64,000 nucleotides of DNA from Globodera rostochiensis. Lineage: Eukaryota; Nematoda; Chromadorea; Rhabditida; Heteroderidae. Shown here piece after piece: positions 35,581 through 46,800 of the stretch; positions within the stretch are counted from its first letter, which is position 1, and each line of letters begins with the position of its first letter. Position numbers and translations under genes: made by a program. The notes under the pieces were generated by a model. It did not search any database. It had not been told where the DNA came from and was given only the letters and a program-made list of their open reading frames with translations. The stretch spans positions 2,122,693 to 2,186,692 of the forward strand of contig JAEVLN010000006.1 in NCBI GenBank assembly GCA_018350325.1. Direction: 5' to 3'.

Positions 35581-35955
35581 ACTCTCCCATCAATTAGTTC
35601 TGGAATACATTTGCCCTTGTCTTAATTAATGAAAATGATTGGTGCCTGTCGATTTGTCCCAAAATTGTTAGCCTCTCTCCGCTCCCATTTTTGCAGTTTT
35701 TCGTAAATATAATAAAGAGGCGTGGGCGGCAAATGTTTTGACGGGGGTAATTGTGTTGGCCAAATTGAATTGCGCCCGAGGGGGACATGACCAGCCAACC
35801 ATTAATTTGCACATGCTTTTGGGGGAGAGCGCCGGAAGCGCTACTCAGACAAAGTGCCCAAATTGCGTCAATGGGCAACCCCCCCCCCTTAACTATTTTC
35901 GTGAGGGGGTGGCGATACCCTTATTCGTTAGGTAAATTTCGAAAATTAAAATTAA
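35581..35955. other. Intergenic, weak coding potential
   Basis: A GC-richer stretch at 35720-35880 looks coding-like in composition on either strand (for example LNCARGGHDQPTINLHM), with a TTGCAG at about 35695, but the frame closes quickly and no family is evident. Contains a poly-C run near 35880. Confidence 0.25.
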
Positions 35956-35957
35956 AC

Positions 35958-36182
35958 CCCAAAATGCCAACCACGCCTAAAACGGTCAAAATGCCAACCA
36001 CGCTTAAACGGTCAAAATGCTAACCACGCTTAAACGGTCAAAATGCCAATCAGGCCTAAACGGTCAAAATACCAACCACGCCTAAAACGGTCAAAATGCT
36101 AACCACGCTTAAACGGTCAAAATGCCAATCAGGCCTAAACGGTCAAAATGCCAACCACGCCTAAACGATCAAAATGCCAAAT
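35958..36182. repeat. Tandem repeat, 26-27 bp, about eight units
   Basis: Units of GGTCAAAATGCCAACCACGC plus CTAAAAC with small variations. Same sequence as at 14.2 and 17.1 kb. It ends within a few bases of the stop codon of the minus-strand gene at 36186. Confidence 0.92.
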
Positions 36183-36185
36183 TTC

Positions 36186-36456
36186 TCACTGTTTTCTGGC
36201 TTCGCCGGAACAGTCTCGGCTGATTGAGCGCGCATTACTGAGTTCCTCCAGCTGCTGATTGCATCGACTTTTGGTGCTGCACTGAAATGACACGGGCTGA
36301 CCGGACAGTTCAGTCTGAGTCGGAATGTCCATTGAACGCTTCTTAACAAATCAAAAAACATTTTTAAACAAAATTCCAAAAAAATCCCCCTTTAATCGCT
36401 CACCTTTTGAAGCTGATGCATTCTCTTATTGACAGCTGAAGCATAAATCAACGCCA
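36186..36456 (-). CDS. Small two-exon protein of unknown function
   Basis: On the minus strand an ATG at 36456 opens MALIYASAVNKRMHQLQK, followed by a good donor (CAAAAG|GTGAGC). A 59-base AT-rich region ends TTAAG, and the frame resumes in phase as KRSMDIPTQTELSGQPVSF and ends at a stop at 36186-36188. The product is about 70 residues, polar, with three cysteines (CSTKSRC, DC) and Gln/Ser-rich, and without a signal peptide or membrane segment. I do not recognise a family. It could also be the last two exons of a longer gene. Confidence 0.45.
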
Positions 36457-37196
36457 TTTCAAAATTGTAAATTCTTTAAATAGAAAAATGCGCTAAAATT
36501 TAAAGCCTTAAATATTTTAATTAAAATTAGAAAATCCCCGGAGGGCAAAATAGTCAAAAACTAAAAAAAAAGAGGCTTATGTTTAGTTTTGTTTCGTGTG
36601 AAATTTGTAATTTATATCCTAGGCTAAATGAGTTTGGTTGATGATTTTGAAACTTTCCTAAAATGTCCGGCGGGCATTCACAAAACTTAAATTTTTTTTT
36701 TTTGCTTTGTCTAAAATTTGCATTTACATTTTTGTATGCCTAAAATGCGTTTGGTTAAAGATTAAACGTCCACAAAATCCCCCCGAGCGCAATTGGAAAT
36801 AGAATTGGGACGAAAAAATGGACAAAAAATGTGTTTAAGTACTTTAGCTTAAAAAAAATTTGTATGCCTAAGTGACTATGGCATTGGCACAACGGCAAAA
36901 GGGCAGAATTAATTGGGCATGAATTGAGGTGAGTGGGTGGAGGACAATCCATCAATTTTCCGGCCTAGCGGACGGCAAAAATTGGATGTAAACGGACACA
37001 CATTTAACGTAAAGTGGAGTGCCTTGGACGCCTTTTGTGTGGATTTTGAATTTGGCAGTCAAATGACTTTGGTGCTCTTTTTTCTTGGCATTTTGAAAAA
37101 AAATTTTTAGTCAACTTTTTGTTCTTGGTACCGAAAGCACGCTTTCATAAAAAAAATTGTTTGAATTTGAATTGGGAATATTTTTATAGTCAAAAT
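36457..37196. other. Intergenic, no gene seen
   Basis: AT-rich sequence with short words repeated (CTAAAATGTCC, TATGCCTAA), without supportable exons. Confidence 0.45.
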
Positions 37197-37368
37197 TAGA
37201 GTCCGGTCGAGACGAGAATCTCGTCTCGAGATCTCAAAAAATCTCGACTCGAGATCTCGCTCGACAAGAAATGAGCTTCGCGAGATTTTTCGAGACCGAG
37301 ATTTTTTTGAGAATCTCGACTCGAGATCTCGCTCGAAGCTCAAGTCCGGGCTCTAGTCAAAACACAGC
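37197..37368. repeat. TCTCGA foldback element, 37.2 kb copy
   Basis: TAGAGTCCGGTCGAGACGAG at the left and GCTCGAAGCTCAAGTCCGGG followed by CTCTA at the right form the arms. Inner GAGATCTCGCTCGA palindromes. Strong cruciform potential. Confidence 0.78.
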
Positions 37369-37429
37369 AGCAGGAAGAACCAAGATAAAATTGCATTCTT
37401 TCAAATTTTTATTTTTAAATAATCATTAT

Positions 37430-37646
37430 GAAACAGAACGCCAGAGACAGAACAAATTCAAAAACCAAAGTGTTAAACCTCCTGTTACTTAATAATGAAT
37501 TTCCTATATTTTAACAAAAAGGTGGACCCATTTTTGGTCCCATCGAGGGCATTGGCCAAACGCTCGTTCCGTTCAAAACTGGAAAGTGTGTGTGGAATGG
37601 GAATGAATGTCGGCGGCTCGCTGAAGCCAGAAAATGCCAATGCCAT
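37430..37646 (-). CDS. Short conserved open frame, duplicated at 42.1 kb
   Basis: On the minus strand an ATG at 37646 opens a 53-codon frame to a stop at 37485: MALAFSGFSEPPTFIPIPH, ending FLLKYRKFIIK. The same sequence recurs at about 42050-42235, where an insertion and a single-base deletion break the frame. The frame may be one exon of a larger gene. Low confidence as a gene, but the duplication is clear. Confidence 0.3.
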
Positions 37647-38325
37647 TGGCTTTGTGGTGGTGAGAGGAGTTTATGGAAATGGGCAAGGCGGCCGGCCAAA
37701 GGCATTGCCCCAGGGGGGGCGCCAAATGGGGGCGGTTTGGCCAAGACGTTCCGGTAGACTGAATCGCCGTCCTCCCCCCCCCCCCCCCCCCAGGCACAAA
37801 CAGAGAGAAAATTAATGCACTTTTTGTGCTGCTCCTGCTCCACAATATGCATTAATACACCATAATGCCAATTTTCGTCATATTTTTTAGACATATTGAC
37901 GCTGAAAAAGTGCCATTATCTCAACCTTTTGGCATTTGACAAATGAAGCTGGAGGCAAAAAGGCATATTTTGTGCAAAATTTTATGACAAAAAATGTGAA
38001 ATTATTAATAAACATTTTATTTATATTTCACATTCTTAAGCAGAAATTAAACTAAAAATTTAAGTTGAAAATATTTCATTTTTAAGGAAAATAGAAAAAT
38101 TTTATTCAAAATTTAAAAAATAATATAAAAACTGTTGCTTTTTGTGGTGATCATTTTTTTTATACATTTGAATCAATTGCATGTTTGTTGACATTAGCGT
38201 GTAAACAGGAACCAATTTCAATGTGATTGATAACCAATCGCCGCCAGGGCCGTGTGATTTTTGGCATTCATTGCTGACAGCTGCCAGGGGTTATTAGCTA
38301 AATGATTGCCGGGAAATTTTGCTCT
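37647..38325. other. Intergenic, GC-rich patch then AT-rich
   Basis: 37.65-37.80 kb has a GC-rich patch with a poly-C run. The rest is AT-rich. A 15-codon frame near 38220-38265 on the minus strand (NAKNHTALAAIGYQSH) is too short to call. Confidence 0.35.
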
Positions 38326-38650
38326 GGAACAAATGCTAAAGTGATGAAAATAGAAAAAATGTTTAAATTTAGGTTGGGTAAAACAAATTTTTGTCATTTT
38401 AAAATTAAATATGATGAGTCGGGGCGGGGCAATAAATATAATTTTTTTTTTTGCTAAAATCAGAACATTTTCCACTTAGTTAAATAGTTAACGGAAATTG
38501 CCCGGGCCAAATGCTAAAAGAAATGAAATAGAAAAAATGTGTAAATTTAAATTGGGTAAAAGAAATTTTTAACATTTTAAAATTAAATAATGAGATTCGG
38601 GGCGCAATAAATATATTTTTTGTTTCTAAAATCCAAACATTTTCCCACAA
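38326..38650. repeat. Tandem duplication of about 175 bp
   Basis: Two copies run from AATGCTAAA through TAGAAAAAATGT, AATTGGGTAAAA and CGGGGC...CAATAAATAT to AACATTTTCCCAC, with about 15 percent differences. Lies just beyond the 3' end of the first receptor gene. Confidence 0.8.
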
Positions 38651-38868
38651 AATTTAGAAATATTTTCACAAACCAGCTGTGCCATGTTTTTGGTGACATC
38701 GAATTTTTTGGGAGCAGCTGCACTTTTTGTCGCAAAAAGTGTGGGGGGGGGGGAATTTTTTTGTCTGTAAATTTGCTCGAGGCAAAATGTTTATATTTAT
38801 TTGCCAATGGCAATTCGCAAAAGTTTAAAAATGGTGGCCATCGATTGGACAAACTTTGGTGTATACCT

Positions 38869-40765
38869 TTAAAAAACTAATATGCGAGAAATACTAAATG
38901 GCTGTACTGAATTTCTGTTAAATATTTTGATGAACGACTCCAATTCTTTGCGGAAAGCCTTCCGATATTCCGAACTAAATTAAATTAAATTAAAATAATT
39001 TAAAATAAAATAAAAATTTGTAAACCTTGACAAATAAAGAATCGGGGCATTGGAGGCGGCGCTGACATTCAAAACAATTGTAACGATTTGGTTCCATTTC
39101 CAAAATTCCATTGGCAAAAGCACAACGTATTTCAAAATTGTTGCAATAAAAAAGTCGAAGACGAAATAGCCGCTGATGTTTACGGAAACGATGATGAACA
39201 ACGAGCGGAATATGCGCATGTTTAATTGGTTTGAATTTGAATTGGACGGAGCTGAACATTAAATTTAAAAATATTATTTTTAAATTAAATTTTATTGAAT
39301 GACTTGTAATAAAATAAAATAATTAGCCTTTTAAATAGAGAACGGACTTGAGGACCGATCGAGAATGTCGATAAATCACGTATCTCAAAAAATCTCGAAA
39401 AAAAATTAAACGGTCGAGATTCGTTCGAGATCACTGAAAAATCTTAAAAAAATCTCAAAAAATCTCGGTAAAAATTCGTAGATCGAGAATCTCGAAAAAA
39501 CTATCGTCGAGATTTACCGGGATTTCGATCGAGACTCCCGTTCGGTCCGATCTCTACAATTACCCTTTTTGAAATAAAGCAAAATTGCGATAAGCGCATA
39601 AATTACGATGGTTGCCAACAATATAATAGTTACAATTTCAAAAAAAATTGATTGCATCCAATTGTCGCATTGAATCTTAAAGAATTACAGAAAATGCCAA
39701 TGCCATAAAACGCAAAAATTAAAAAATATTACTGAGACAAATGCGCCAACGTCTGAAAAAGTGCCAATGATTAAATGCTCGCCGAGGGATCCGCAATTAT
39801 TCAATGAGCCCACATAAAACGCTCCAAACATGCCGGAGATTGGCAAAACGACACAGCAAATGATGGCATTGTCATATTGTGCCGTCCTAAAGAAAATTTG
39901 GGTAAAATTAACTTAAAAGAATGGGAATTTCGGTCTGACAAAATGTGGCACAAATTTTTCTAAAATATTTAAAAATGAAAATATTGGCACACCGGAGTGG
40001 GAATAGCACATAAAGCAGTCGGTCAATGCTCGTAAAAAACAGCAAAAGTGTTGTGCAACCAAAAGCGAAGAACGATGGCGACAGAATTCGCACAGCGATT
40101 GGAAATTCGATCAAATAATGTCCCGAGAATACGGTATATACGAACAAAAAGTGGCCAGATTGGTGGACCATCTCGAAGAGCGAATAAAGTGCCAACAATT
40201 TGTGTGCCGAACCTTTCAGCTCCCTAGGGAATGGCACAATTTGTACTGTTTGAATTGTTTAAATACGATTTGTTTTTTAAATCCTAAATTACTGAATAAT
40301 TGTGATGTTCGAACACTAAATTTACCGAGGCTTGAGACCATATTTGACCCCGAGACTCGAGACTTGACCCCGAGACTCGAGACCAAACCCCCCCCCCCCC
40401 AAAAGTTTTTTCGAGTCGAGACCGATACTCTCGAGCATCACTACAGGGTGAAGCCGGCTTTATTGGGTCAAACTTTGTCCGAATTGTGACGAAAACGAGC
40501 AAAAAATTCGTAACAATTCCAAAAGACGCTACAAATGTGTAAATTGAGGCGAAAACAACCAAAGTCCAAGACGGGCGCTCTTCAGCAAATTTGTTGTAAA
40601 CCTTAAAATGTTAATTTGTTAATTAAAATAAAAAAGTTTTATACAATTAATTAATTGTTAAATAAAATGTGCGGAAATAATTTATAAATAAATTTAAAGA
40701 AATATAAAGTTGTTATTTAGTTTGCCCACTTCATTTCGCATTGAATCAAAATTAATATCAGTCAT
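38869..40765 (-). CDS. Srsx-like seven-transmembrane chemoreceptor, copy A
   Basis: Srsx-type receptors are nematode G-protein-coupled receptors, usually in sensory neurons. The gene has seven exons like copy C: start exon 40730-40765 (MTDINFDSMRNE), 40445-40601 (TM1: LVVFASIYTFVASFGIV, then a loop VTIRTKFDP), 39993-40245 (FAFGCTTLLLFFTSIDRLLY, where IDRLLYVLFPLR is the DRY-like motif after TM3), an exon with DNAIICCVVLPISGMFGAFY (TM4), one with IVTIILLATIVIYALIAIL (TM5), one with FRSLFIIVSVNISGYFV (TM6) and VLNVSAASNAPILYLS (TM7), and a tail SEYRKAFRKELESFIKIF. The stop falls at 38869-38871, about 12 codons later than in copies B and C because the usual stop is changed. All introns have canonical ends. 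Exon 2 and 3 lengths (157, 253) equal those in copy C. A TCTCGA foldback element sits in the intron between the TM5 and TM6 exons. Confidence 0.88.
39340..39565. repeat. TCTCGA-type element inside receptor copy A intron
   Basis: GAACGGACTTGAGGACCGAT at one end and CGATCGAGACTCCCG...CGATCTCTAC at the other, with AAAATCTCGAAAAAA between. This insertion is absent from the matching introns of copies B and C. Confidence 0.65.
40315..40445. repeat. GAGACTCGAGACC element between receptor copy A exons 2 and 3
   Basis: On the receptor strand the intron opens GTAGTGATGCTCGAGAGT and carries GAGACTCGAG repeats. Copy C has the same layout (52963-53115), so the element was in the ancestor intron and its end supplies the donor site. 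Confidence 0.65.
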
Positions 40766-41285
40766 GTACAGTGTGAATTGTATACGGTTAACAAAATTAA
40801 AATTGACAGAGTTTAGGCATCATTAGCATCTTTAATTTTGTAGAATTTTTTGATTCACTTTTTAAACAAAAAAAAAGTTATGAGGGAACTAATGGACAAA
40901 AAATTATTGTCGAAAAGATATCAAAATTCAAATAATTTGGCGTCTCATTAATTTTGACACTTAATAGCAGCAACATTTTCACTTTGTAGTGTGCATGATA
41001 ATGCGTGTAAATGAAATGGAAAATTAAAGGCGTATAAATTTTGGCCAGAATTGTTAGGCAAACAAATAAATATTGGCTGAGCAAAAGTAATTAAGAAATG
41101 AAAGAAAGTAAATATTAAAATTTACGAAATAAAATTGCTTAACAAATGATTATTTAACTGTGAAAAAAAGCAAAGAAAAAAGGACAAAATAAGACCGATG
41201 ATGTGAAATAAGAACAAAATTCTTGGAAAAAAAGGGAATAAATCCTAGCTTTAATGAGTTAAAAAAAAAAAAAAATTCAAGACTT
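40766..41285. other. Upstream region of receptor copy A
   Basis: The sequence GTTATGAGGGAACTAATGGA with nearby TTAAGAAATGAAAGAAAGT words is shared with the region upstream of copy B at 50.75-50.89 kb, so the duplicated segment includes upstream DNA and probably the promoter. Confidence 0.6.
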
Positions 41286-41478
41286 GGGTGGCTCGGTCTT
41301 GCCTGGTGCTTTAACAGATGGGGCAGAGGGAATCGAACTTTCGACTATCATAAACCAGCGGGCAGAGGGAATCGAACTTTCGACTATCATAAACCAGCGG
41401 GCAGAGGGAATCGAACTTTCGACTATCATAAACCAGCCGACCCCCTCTTAACCAACTGCGCCACGCCAGTGCACTTTT
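41286..41478 (-). repeat. tRNA-like repeat with a triplicated T-arm
   Basis: On the minus strand the sequence starting near 41474 reads TGGCGCAGTTGG (box A), a possible anticodon arm around GGTTTATGATAGTC, and AGTTCGATTCCC (box B). The T-arm module, about 39 bp with GTTCGATTCCCTCTGCCC, then follows two more times. The first unit resembles a tRNA 5' half with T-arm, but I cannot pair a clean acceptor stem. It is best read as a tRNA-derived SINE head or an expanded tRNA pseudogene. Confidence 0.6.
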
Positions 41479-41499
41479 AAGCAAATGCATTTTTTTGGC

Positions 41500-41620
41500 G
41501 CCCAGAATTCTGGTCGAGCAAAAAAAAACCAGAATCAGAAATCAGAATTCTGGTGCCCAAAACAAACGACCAAAAATTTTTATAAATCAGAACAGAATTT
41601 TTTTTTTTAAATTTTCATGA
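41500..41620. repeat. CAGAATTCTGGTGCCC repeat, partial copy
   Basis: AATCAGAATTCTGGTGCCCA and similar words match the foldback at 2.99-3.19 kb and at 56.19-56.33 kb. Here only part of the element is seen. Confidence 0.5.
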
Positions 41621-42049
41621 ATCATATATATACAAATTTTTACAATATAAATCCCATCCCTAAATCGAAACCGAATGTCTTCAAAATTAACGAAATTTGG
41701 CCATTATTCTTAATTTTTGGGAGTTGTCAGTGAAAATTTCAATTTTTGAAAAATCAGGGAACGCTTATTTGTTTTTTTTAGAAAAAGGAAATAAGGTAAT
41801 CTGGCCACCCTCTGCTCTAAGCCCTTTTTGCCGACCTGGCTAAAATGTATCATTTCGCCTACAAATTCAAAAATTCGATTTAATTTAGATTTATTTTCTT
41901 TGACAATAACCAGAACCGTTAACCGTGGCTTTGAGCAAAAACAGGAACCAGTATCCGAGTCTCAATTTTCACTAATTTTCTTAAGAAAACAACAACAACA
42001 GTATCCGGTGAGCGCCTTGAAGCAGCAATCACAGTATTCCAATGACCAG

Positions 42050-42240
42050 AACGCCAGAGACAGAACAAATTCAAAAACCAAAGTGTTAAACTTCTTGTTA
42101 ATTTAATAATGAATTTTTTATATTTTAACAAAAAGGTGGGCCCATTTTTGCGCTTTTTTGGTCCCATCGAGGGCATTGGCCAAACGCTCGTTCCGTCAAA
42201 ACTGGAAAGTGTGTGTGGAATGGGAATGAATGTCCAAAAA
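42050..42240 (-). pseudogene. Broken copy of the 37.4-37.6 kb segment
   Basis: From CCAGAGACAGAACAAATTCA to GGAATGGGAATGAATGTC the sequence matches 37.44-37.61 kb, with an added GCGCTTTTTTG and a missing T in the CGTTCCGTCAAAA region. The frame open at 37.6 kb is broken here. Confidence 0.6.
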
Positions 42241-42765
42241 CTTAAATTTCGATCAATTTCGAACCCCCGGATCCGAATTCGAAGCTTTTTCGATTTCAAA
42301 ATTTTTTCGGAATCTTTTGGCCTCAAAAAATCAAAAACATGCTCAAAATCATCCAAAAAACGTGAAGTTGGCAAAATGTACAGTTGGCAAAACGTAGGGT
42401 AACCTGTCCAAATAGAGTGTTGGACGTATCGAATACAGAATGATATAAAAAGTATTTATTTTAATAGATCATCAGCTGTTAAATATAAATAACTCCATAT
42501 ACTTATGATTAAATCTTCCTAAATTAATATATTTGAATATTATTATTAAAAAGGGGTATTGTTTATGATTAAATATAAATGAATAAACAAAACAATGAAA
42601 AATAAATTTTTATTTGTTGATTAAAATACATAATTAATTTTGGTTTATTCTTTGTCTAAGATTACATTCTGGACTATTTTTATTTTTAATGATTAGATTG
42701 TTTGAATTTTGTTTGAGCCTATTTTTGATAAAAAATTTCAAAATCTTTTAAATTATTTTAGCAAA
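42241..42765. other. Intergenic AT-rich, no gene
   Basis: The first 80 bases carry a fragment of the foldback family (CCCCCGGATCCGAATTCGAA). The remainder is very AT-rich. Confidence 0.45.
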
Positions 42766-42773
42766 TAATGTGG

Positions 42774-43796
42774 TAGGGTTCGGACGGGCGCCCGGTTCGG
42801 GCGGGCAACGGGCGGGCATTCGGCCGGGCGGGCGCCCGACTTGGAAATATTCGATCCGGGCTAAAGCCCGGTATTCGCCCGGCAAAGCCCGCCCGGACAA
42901 AAAATCAAAAAAAGCCCGCCCGGCAAAGCCCGCCCGGCCCCTTTTAGGTAGCCCGGAAAAAAGCCCGCCCGGCCCCAAAAAACCGAATATTTTCCGAATA
43001 TTTTTATGTCATTTTTGCATGTTCGTATTTTTAAATTAACTTCCAACAGGATGCCAAACTATTATAAATAAAAGCAATAAATACATCGCACAGTTATAGT
43101 ACTATTATAAATGCAATTTATATTTGTTGATTTTCTTTTAATCATTTCTTAATTATGCCGAGAGGCGCCGTCGAGGAAATTTTAATTTTTGACTCTATTG
43201 TTAAGTTTGAAAATACGGTACTTTTTTAAAGGGTTTTAGGCAGGCGCATATGCAGGGAGTGGATGCCCCCTCCGAAATGTTTTTTGAGAACAAAACCATA
43301 GTAGGGAACTCCTTTGCTTTGCAAAATTCGTAATTTTTGGACCAATTTTCTTTACAAATCTCATTAAAAATCAAAAAAATTCCTCGCATTCGTAAAAACT
43401 TCAAAAAAAGGTACCGTATTTTTAAATTTTGGATGAAAATCTCTTAACAAATTGAGTAAAAAATTCAAAAATTATTACGATATTTACGATTACGATACGA
43501 TACACCATCCCTTGTCTATATCGTACATGATCAGGAATGATCAATCTCTAACTTTTAAGCTGTTTCAAAAAAATTTTTAAATATTCCCCCGGTATTCGGA
43601 TTTTTTCCAAAATCCGGGCTAAAGCCCGGTATTCGCCCGGCAAAGCCCGCCCGGAGGAAAAACCAAAAAATATTCGCCCGGCAAAGCCCGCCCGGACAAA
43701 AAATCGAAAAAAGCCCGCCCGGAAAAGCCCGCCCGGCCACTTTCGGGTTGCCCGGAAAAAAGCCCGCCCGGCCCCAACCCGATTATCCGAACCCTA
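42774..43796. mobile_element. hAT-like element, 1023 bp, with perfect 8-bp TSD
   Basis: Perfect 11-bp terminal inverted repeats TAGGGTTCGGA and TCCGAACCCTA are flanked by the perfect 8-bp duplication TAATGTGG at 42766-42773 and 43797-43804. Both subterminal regions have dense GCCCGCCCGG palindromes, while the centre is AT-rich with part of another repeat (TGTTTTTTGAGAACAAAACC, as at 22.9 kb). No transposase frame. It lies at the 3' end of the GATA-factor gene. Confidence 0.93.
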
Positions 43797-43822
43797 TAAT
43801 GTGGAAAAAAATTAAATTAGGA

Positions 43823-46800
43823 TCAGATGACGTCACTCGTTTCCGTCCAATTCCGGCACTTTTGTTGTACCCACCGACGCTTTCCTTCTTGCACCCGTTG
43901 AACATGTCGCCGAAGCAGTACCAGAGGCCAAGCACGATGCCGGGCACCCAGAGGAAGAAGCTTAAATAAAATTTAAATGATTTAATTTTTTCCGGAAAGC
44001 ATACGAAGAATGTTACAAGCAAATTAAGTTGGCTAAAATTGCACTCAACTTTCAACCAGTCCCGGTCTCGGCGCGCCTTTCGTCGTTTGCGTGTTTGAAT
44101 GGCCTAAAAAACAAATTTAATAAAGATATACGTAAAATCAATTATAAGAAAAGTATTTTAAATATAATATATAAAAGTTAATTCTAAAAATAAAAAAAAT
44201 TAAAATTATATCTCTTTTTTGAGTGCCAACGGGCGTGCAACGTGATGGAGCTTGTAGTAGAGCCCACAAGCGCTGAAAAAAAAAAATTCGGAAAAGATTT
44301 TAAACAAAGAGTGTTGCAGAAATAAAGAGCTTTTTAAAAGCATTAAAAATTTAATTTGATTTTTTAAATGACTTCTAGGCTATCGGACATTTGGCACATT
44401 GGACATTTGGCACACGGACATTTCGCACATTGGACATTTTGCACACTATGAAAAAACGGACGTTTCTTATAAACCACCAAAAGTCCAAAATGGGTTGGCA
44501 TTGTGTTTTTTGAGTTTGTTTTGATAATTTATTGAATTTTTGAGTGCAATTTAGCCAAATTATTCAACATTCATCAAAAATATTTACAAACTTTTTTTGA
44601 ATGTGTGCGAAATTTATGTGTGAAACGTCTTTTTTGCCCTCAGTGTGCGAAACATCCGTGTTTTCACTAGTGTGCGAAATGTCCAATGTGCGAAATGTCC
44701 AATGTGCGAAATGTCCAATGTGCGAAATGCAATGTGCGAAATGACCGGACACCACTTCCAATTGTTTTTAAATTTAGTTTAATTTAGAATAATATATTTC
44801 ACACTTATTTTATTCAAAAATTTAATTTAATTTTTTAAATTACTTCTAATTGTGTTAAATTCAGTTTAATTTAACTTATTTTATTCAAAAATTTAATTTG
44901 ATTTAAATTACTTCTAATTGTTGTTAAATTCAGTTTAATTAAGAATAATATATTTCACACTTATTTTATTCAAACAAAAAAAACTTTTACTTGCACACCG
45001 GTTGCCCAAGATTTCGCCGCCACAGAGGCGTGGTTGTAGCGCTACAATTGGTGCACTGCAGTTGACGTCCCGGAGCACTTTTGACTTCAAACGTCGAATG
45101 ACTTGCAGCCGGTGCCAATGCCGAAGAAGTCGTTGGAAGCGCCTGAGGCAATAATTAGCAGCAATTTTGAAAATTGTTTTTAATAGAGCCTGAAGTGAAA
45201 TCAACCCGGATCGGGACTAAAAATGATGTCGTTTTCGTGTTTTTCGTTATTTTTTGAGCGTTTCGTGTTTCTCTCCGTAGAAATTTCAGTTTTCTTTTGT
45301 TAAGGCACCGCCGGAGGAAATTTGTTAAAATTTTCACTAATTTTCTTATGCAAAAAAGTGTTCAATTTGAGTAAAATCATCATTTTTAAAATCAAAAAAT
45401 TCAAGTTTAATTAAAATTTTAAGTAAAAAATTCGCAAATATAACATTTGAGGATCAATTTTCTTAACAAATATCGTTAAATTTCTTCAAAAATTTCCACG
45501 GGGCGACTGTCGCCACCGCCGGGCCTTACAATTGAGTCAGGTAAAACCCACCAAAAATTCAATTTTGTAGAGATAATAAAATATTTCTTTGTTTTTTAAA
45601 TATATCTTTTTAATTTGATATTTAAACATTTAATTAAAGAAATTTATAAATCTCGTTTTTATAATATTTTTTTCACTATTTGACAGGTCCAATTGTCAAG
45701 CTCTTGTCGTTGCTGTTGTTGTTGAAGATGCCTCTCTATCTGCTGTTGCTGCCAGTGACAGTGAATTGGCAAATCGCCGCCATCTTTTTAATTTAATTAT
45801 TTGTTAAATTTAAAAATTATATTACCTAAAATTATTTTCAAGCCAAATAAATTACGCTAATTATTTTTTGTCTATGAAATGTAAGCTTACAAACAATGTT
45901 TAATTTTATGTACTGTTTGTTTTTGCTTATTAAAAAAATGTTTTACAAAGTTTGATATTTGAAAACTTTTGCAAAAAATTTTTAAACCAAAATGTTTTTA
46001 AACAAATCTCTACCGGCCAATGTTGAGTGATGGCCTTGAGGCATCAAATATTGCTGGTAGTATTGCATGGGCGCATCGATACCTCCGCCGACAGAGCAGG
46101 CATGAGCATGGATACAAATTTTTAAATCCGTGTCCGGATATATCCGTGCCTTTTGTATCCGTCTCATTTTTTCGAAATTCATATCCGTATCCAATCCGCG
46201 GATATCCGCCATATCCGCTGTGAAAATTTTTTCCAATTTTTTAAACCAAAAATTACGAATTTTTTTTTCTCAGTACATATGTTATTGTTGAGCTTCGCCT
46301 TTGACATCATTGTCAGCATGAGATTGAGATTGCGGGTACGGGTAGTGCTTTTGTTCAAAAAATCTTTATTTTTTTTAGGGAAGGAGGGCCCGACGGTGAG
46401 TGAAATTTTGGTCCCGGCTTTCAAAATCCCTTCAAAACTCCCCTTTATAATCATTATTTTTTACCAATTTGTTGTCCATCGTCCTGGCACAAAATTACAA
46501 CAAAAAGTAGAGACCGGACTTGTGCTTCGAGCGAGATCTCATTTTGAGAATCTCGTCGAGATTTTTCGAGATCCTCGAGACGAGATCTCGTCTCGACCGG
46601 TCTCTAACAAAAAGCATGTGATAACTGTCCTTATTTACAGATTTGTTCTTATTTCACACCTTCGGTCTTATTTTTCAAATTTTGATTTCAACTAGAGTCC
46701 GGACCCAAAAGCCAAAGCCCAAAAATTTGTTGGGGTTTTTGTACAAAAAATTTTTGGGTTTGGGTCAGATTGGAGCAAAACCCAAAAAATGATCAAAAAA

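Noticed and set aside
42770..43039. Gly/Pro/Arg-rich open frames in the GC-rich block
   Set aside because: These are frames through the GCCCGCCCGG palindromes of the hAT-like element and are present on both strands.
43783..44055. Membrane-protein-like frame (FFLWVPGIVLGLWYCFGDMF) at the GATA gene 3' end
   Set aside because: It resembles a small membrane protein, but it runs through what looks like an AT-rich intron and ends inside the hAT-like element. The same strand is explained by the GATA gene's last exon region, though that exon's frame is unresolved.
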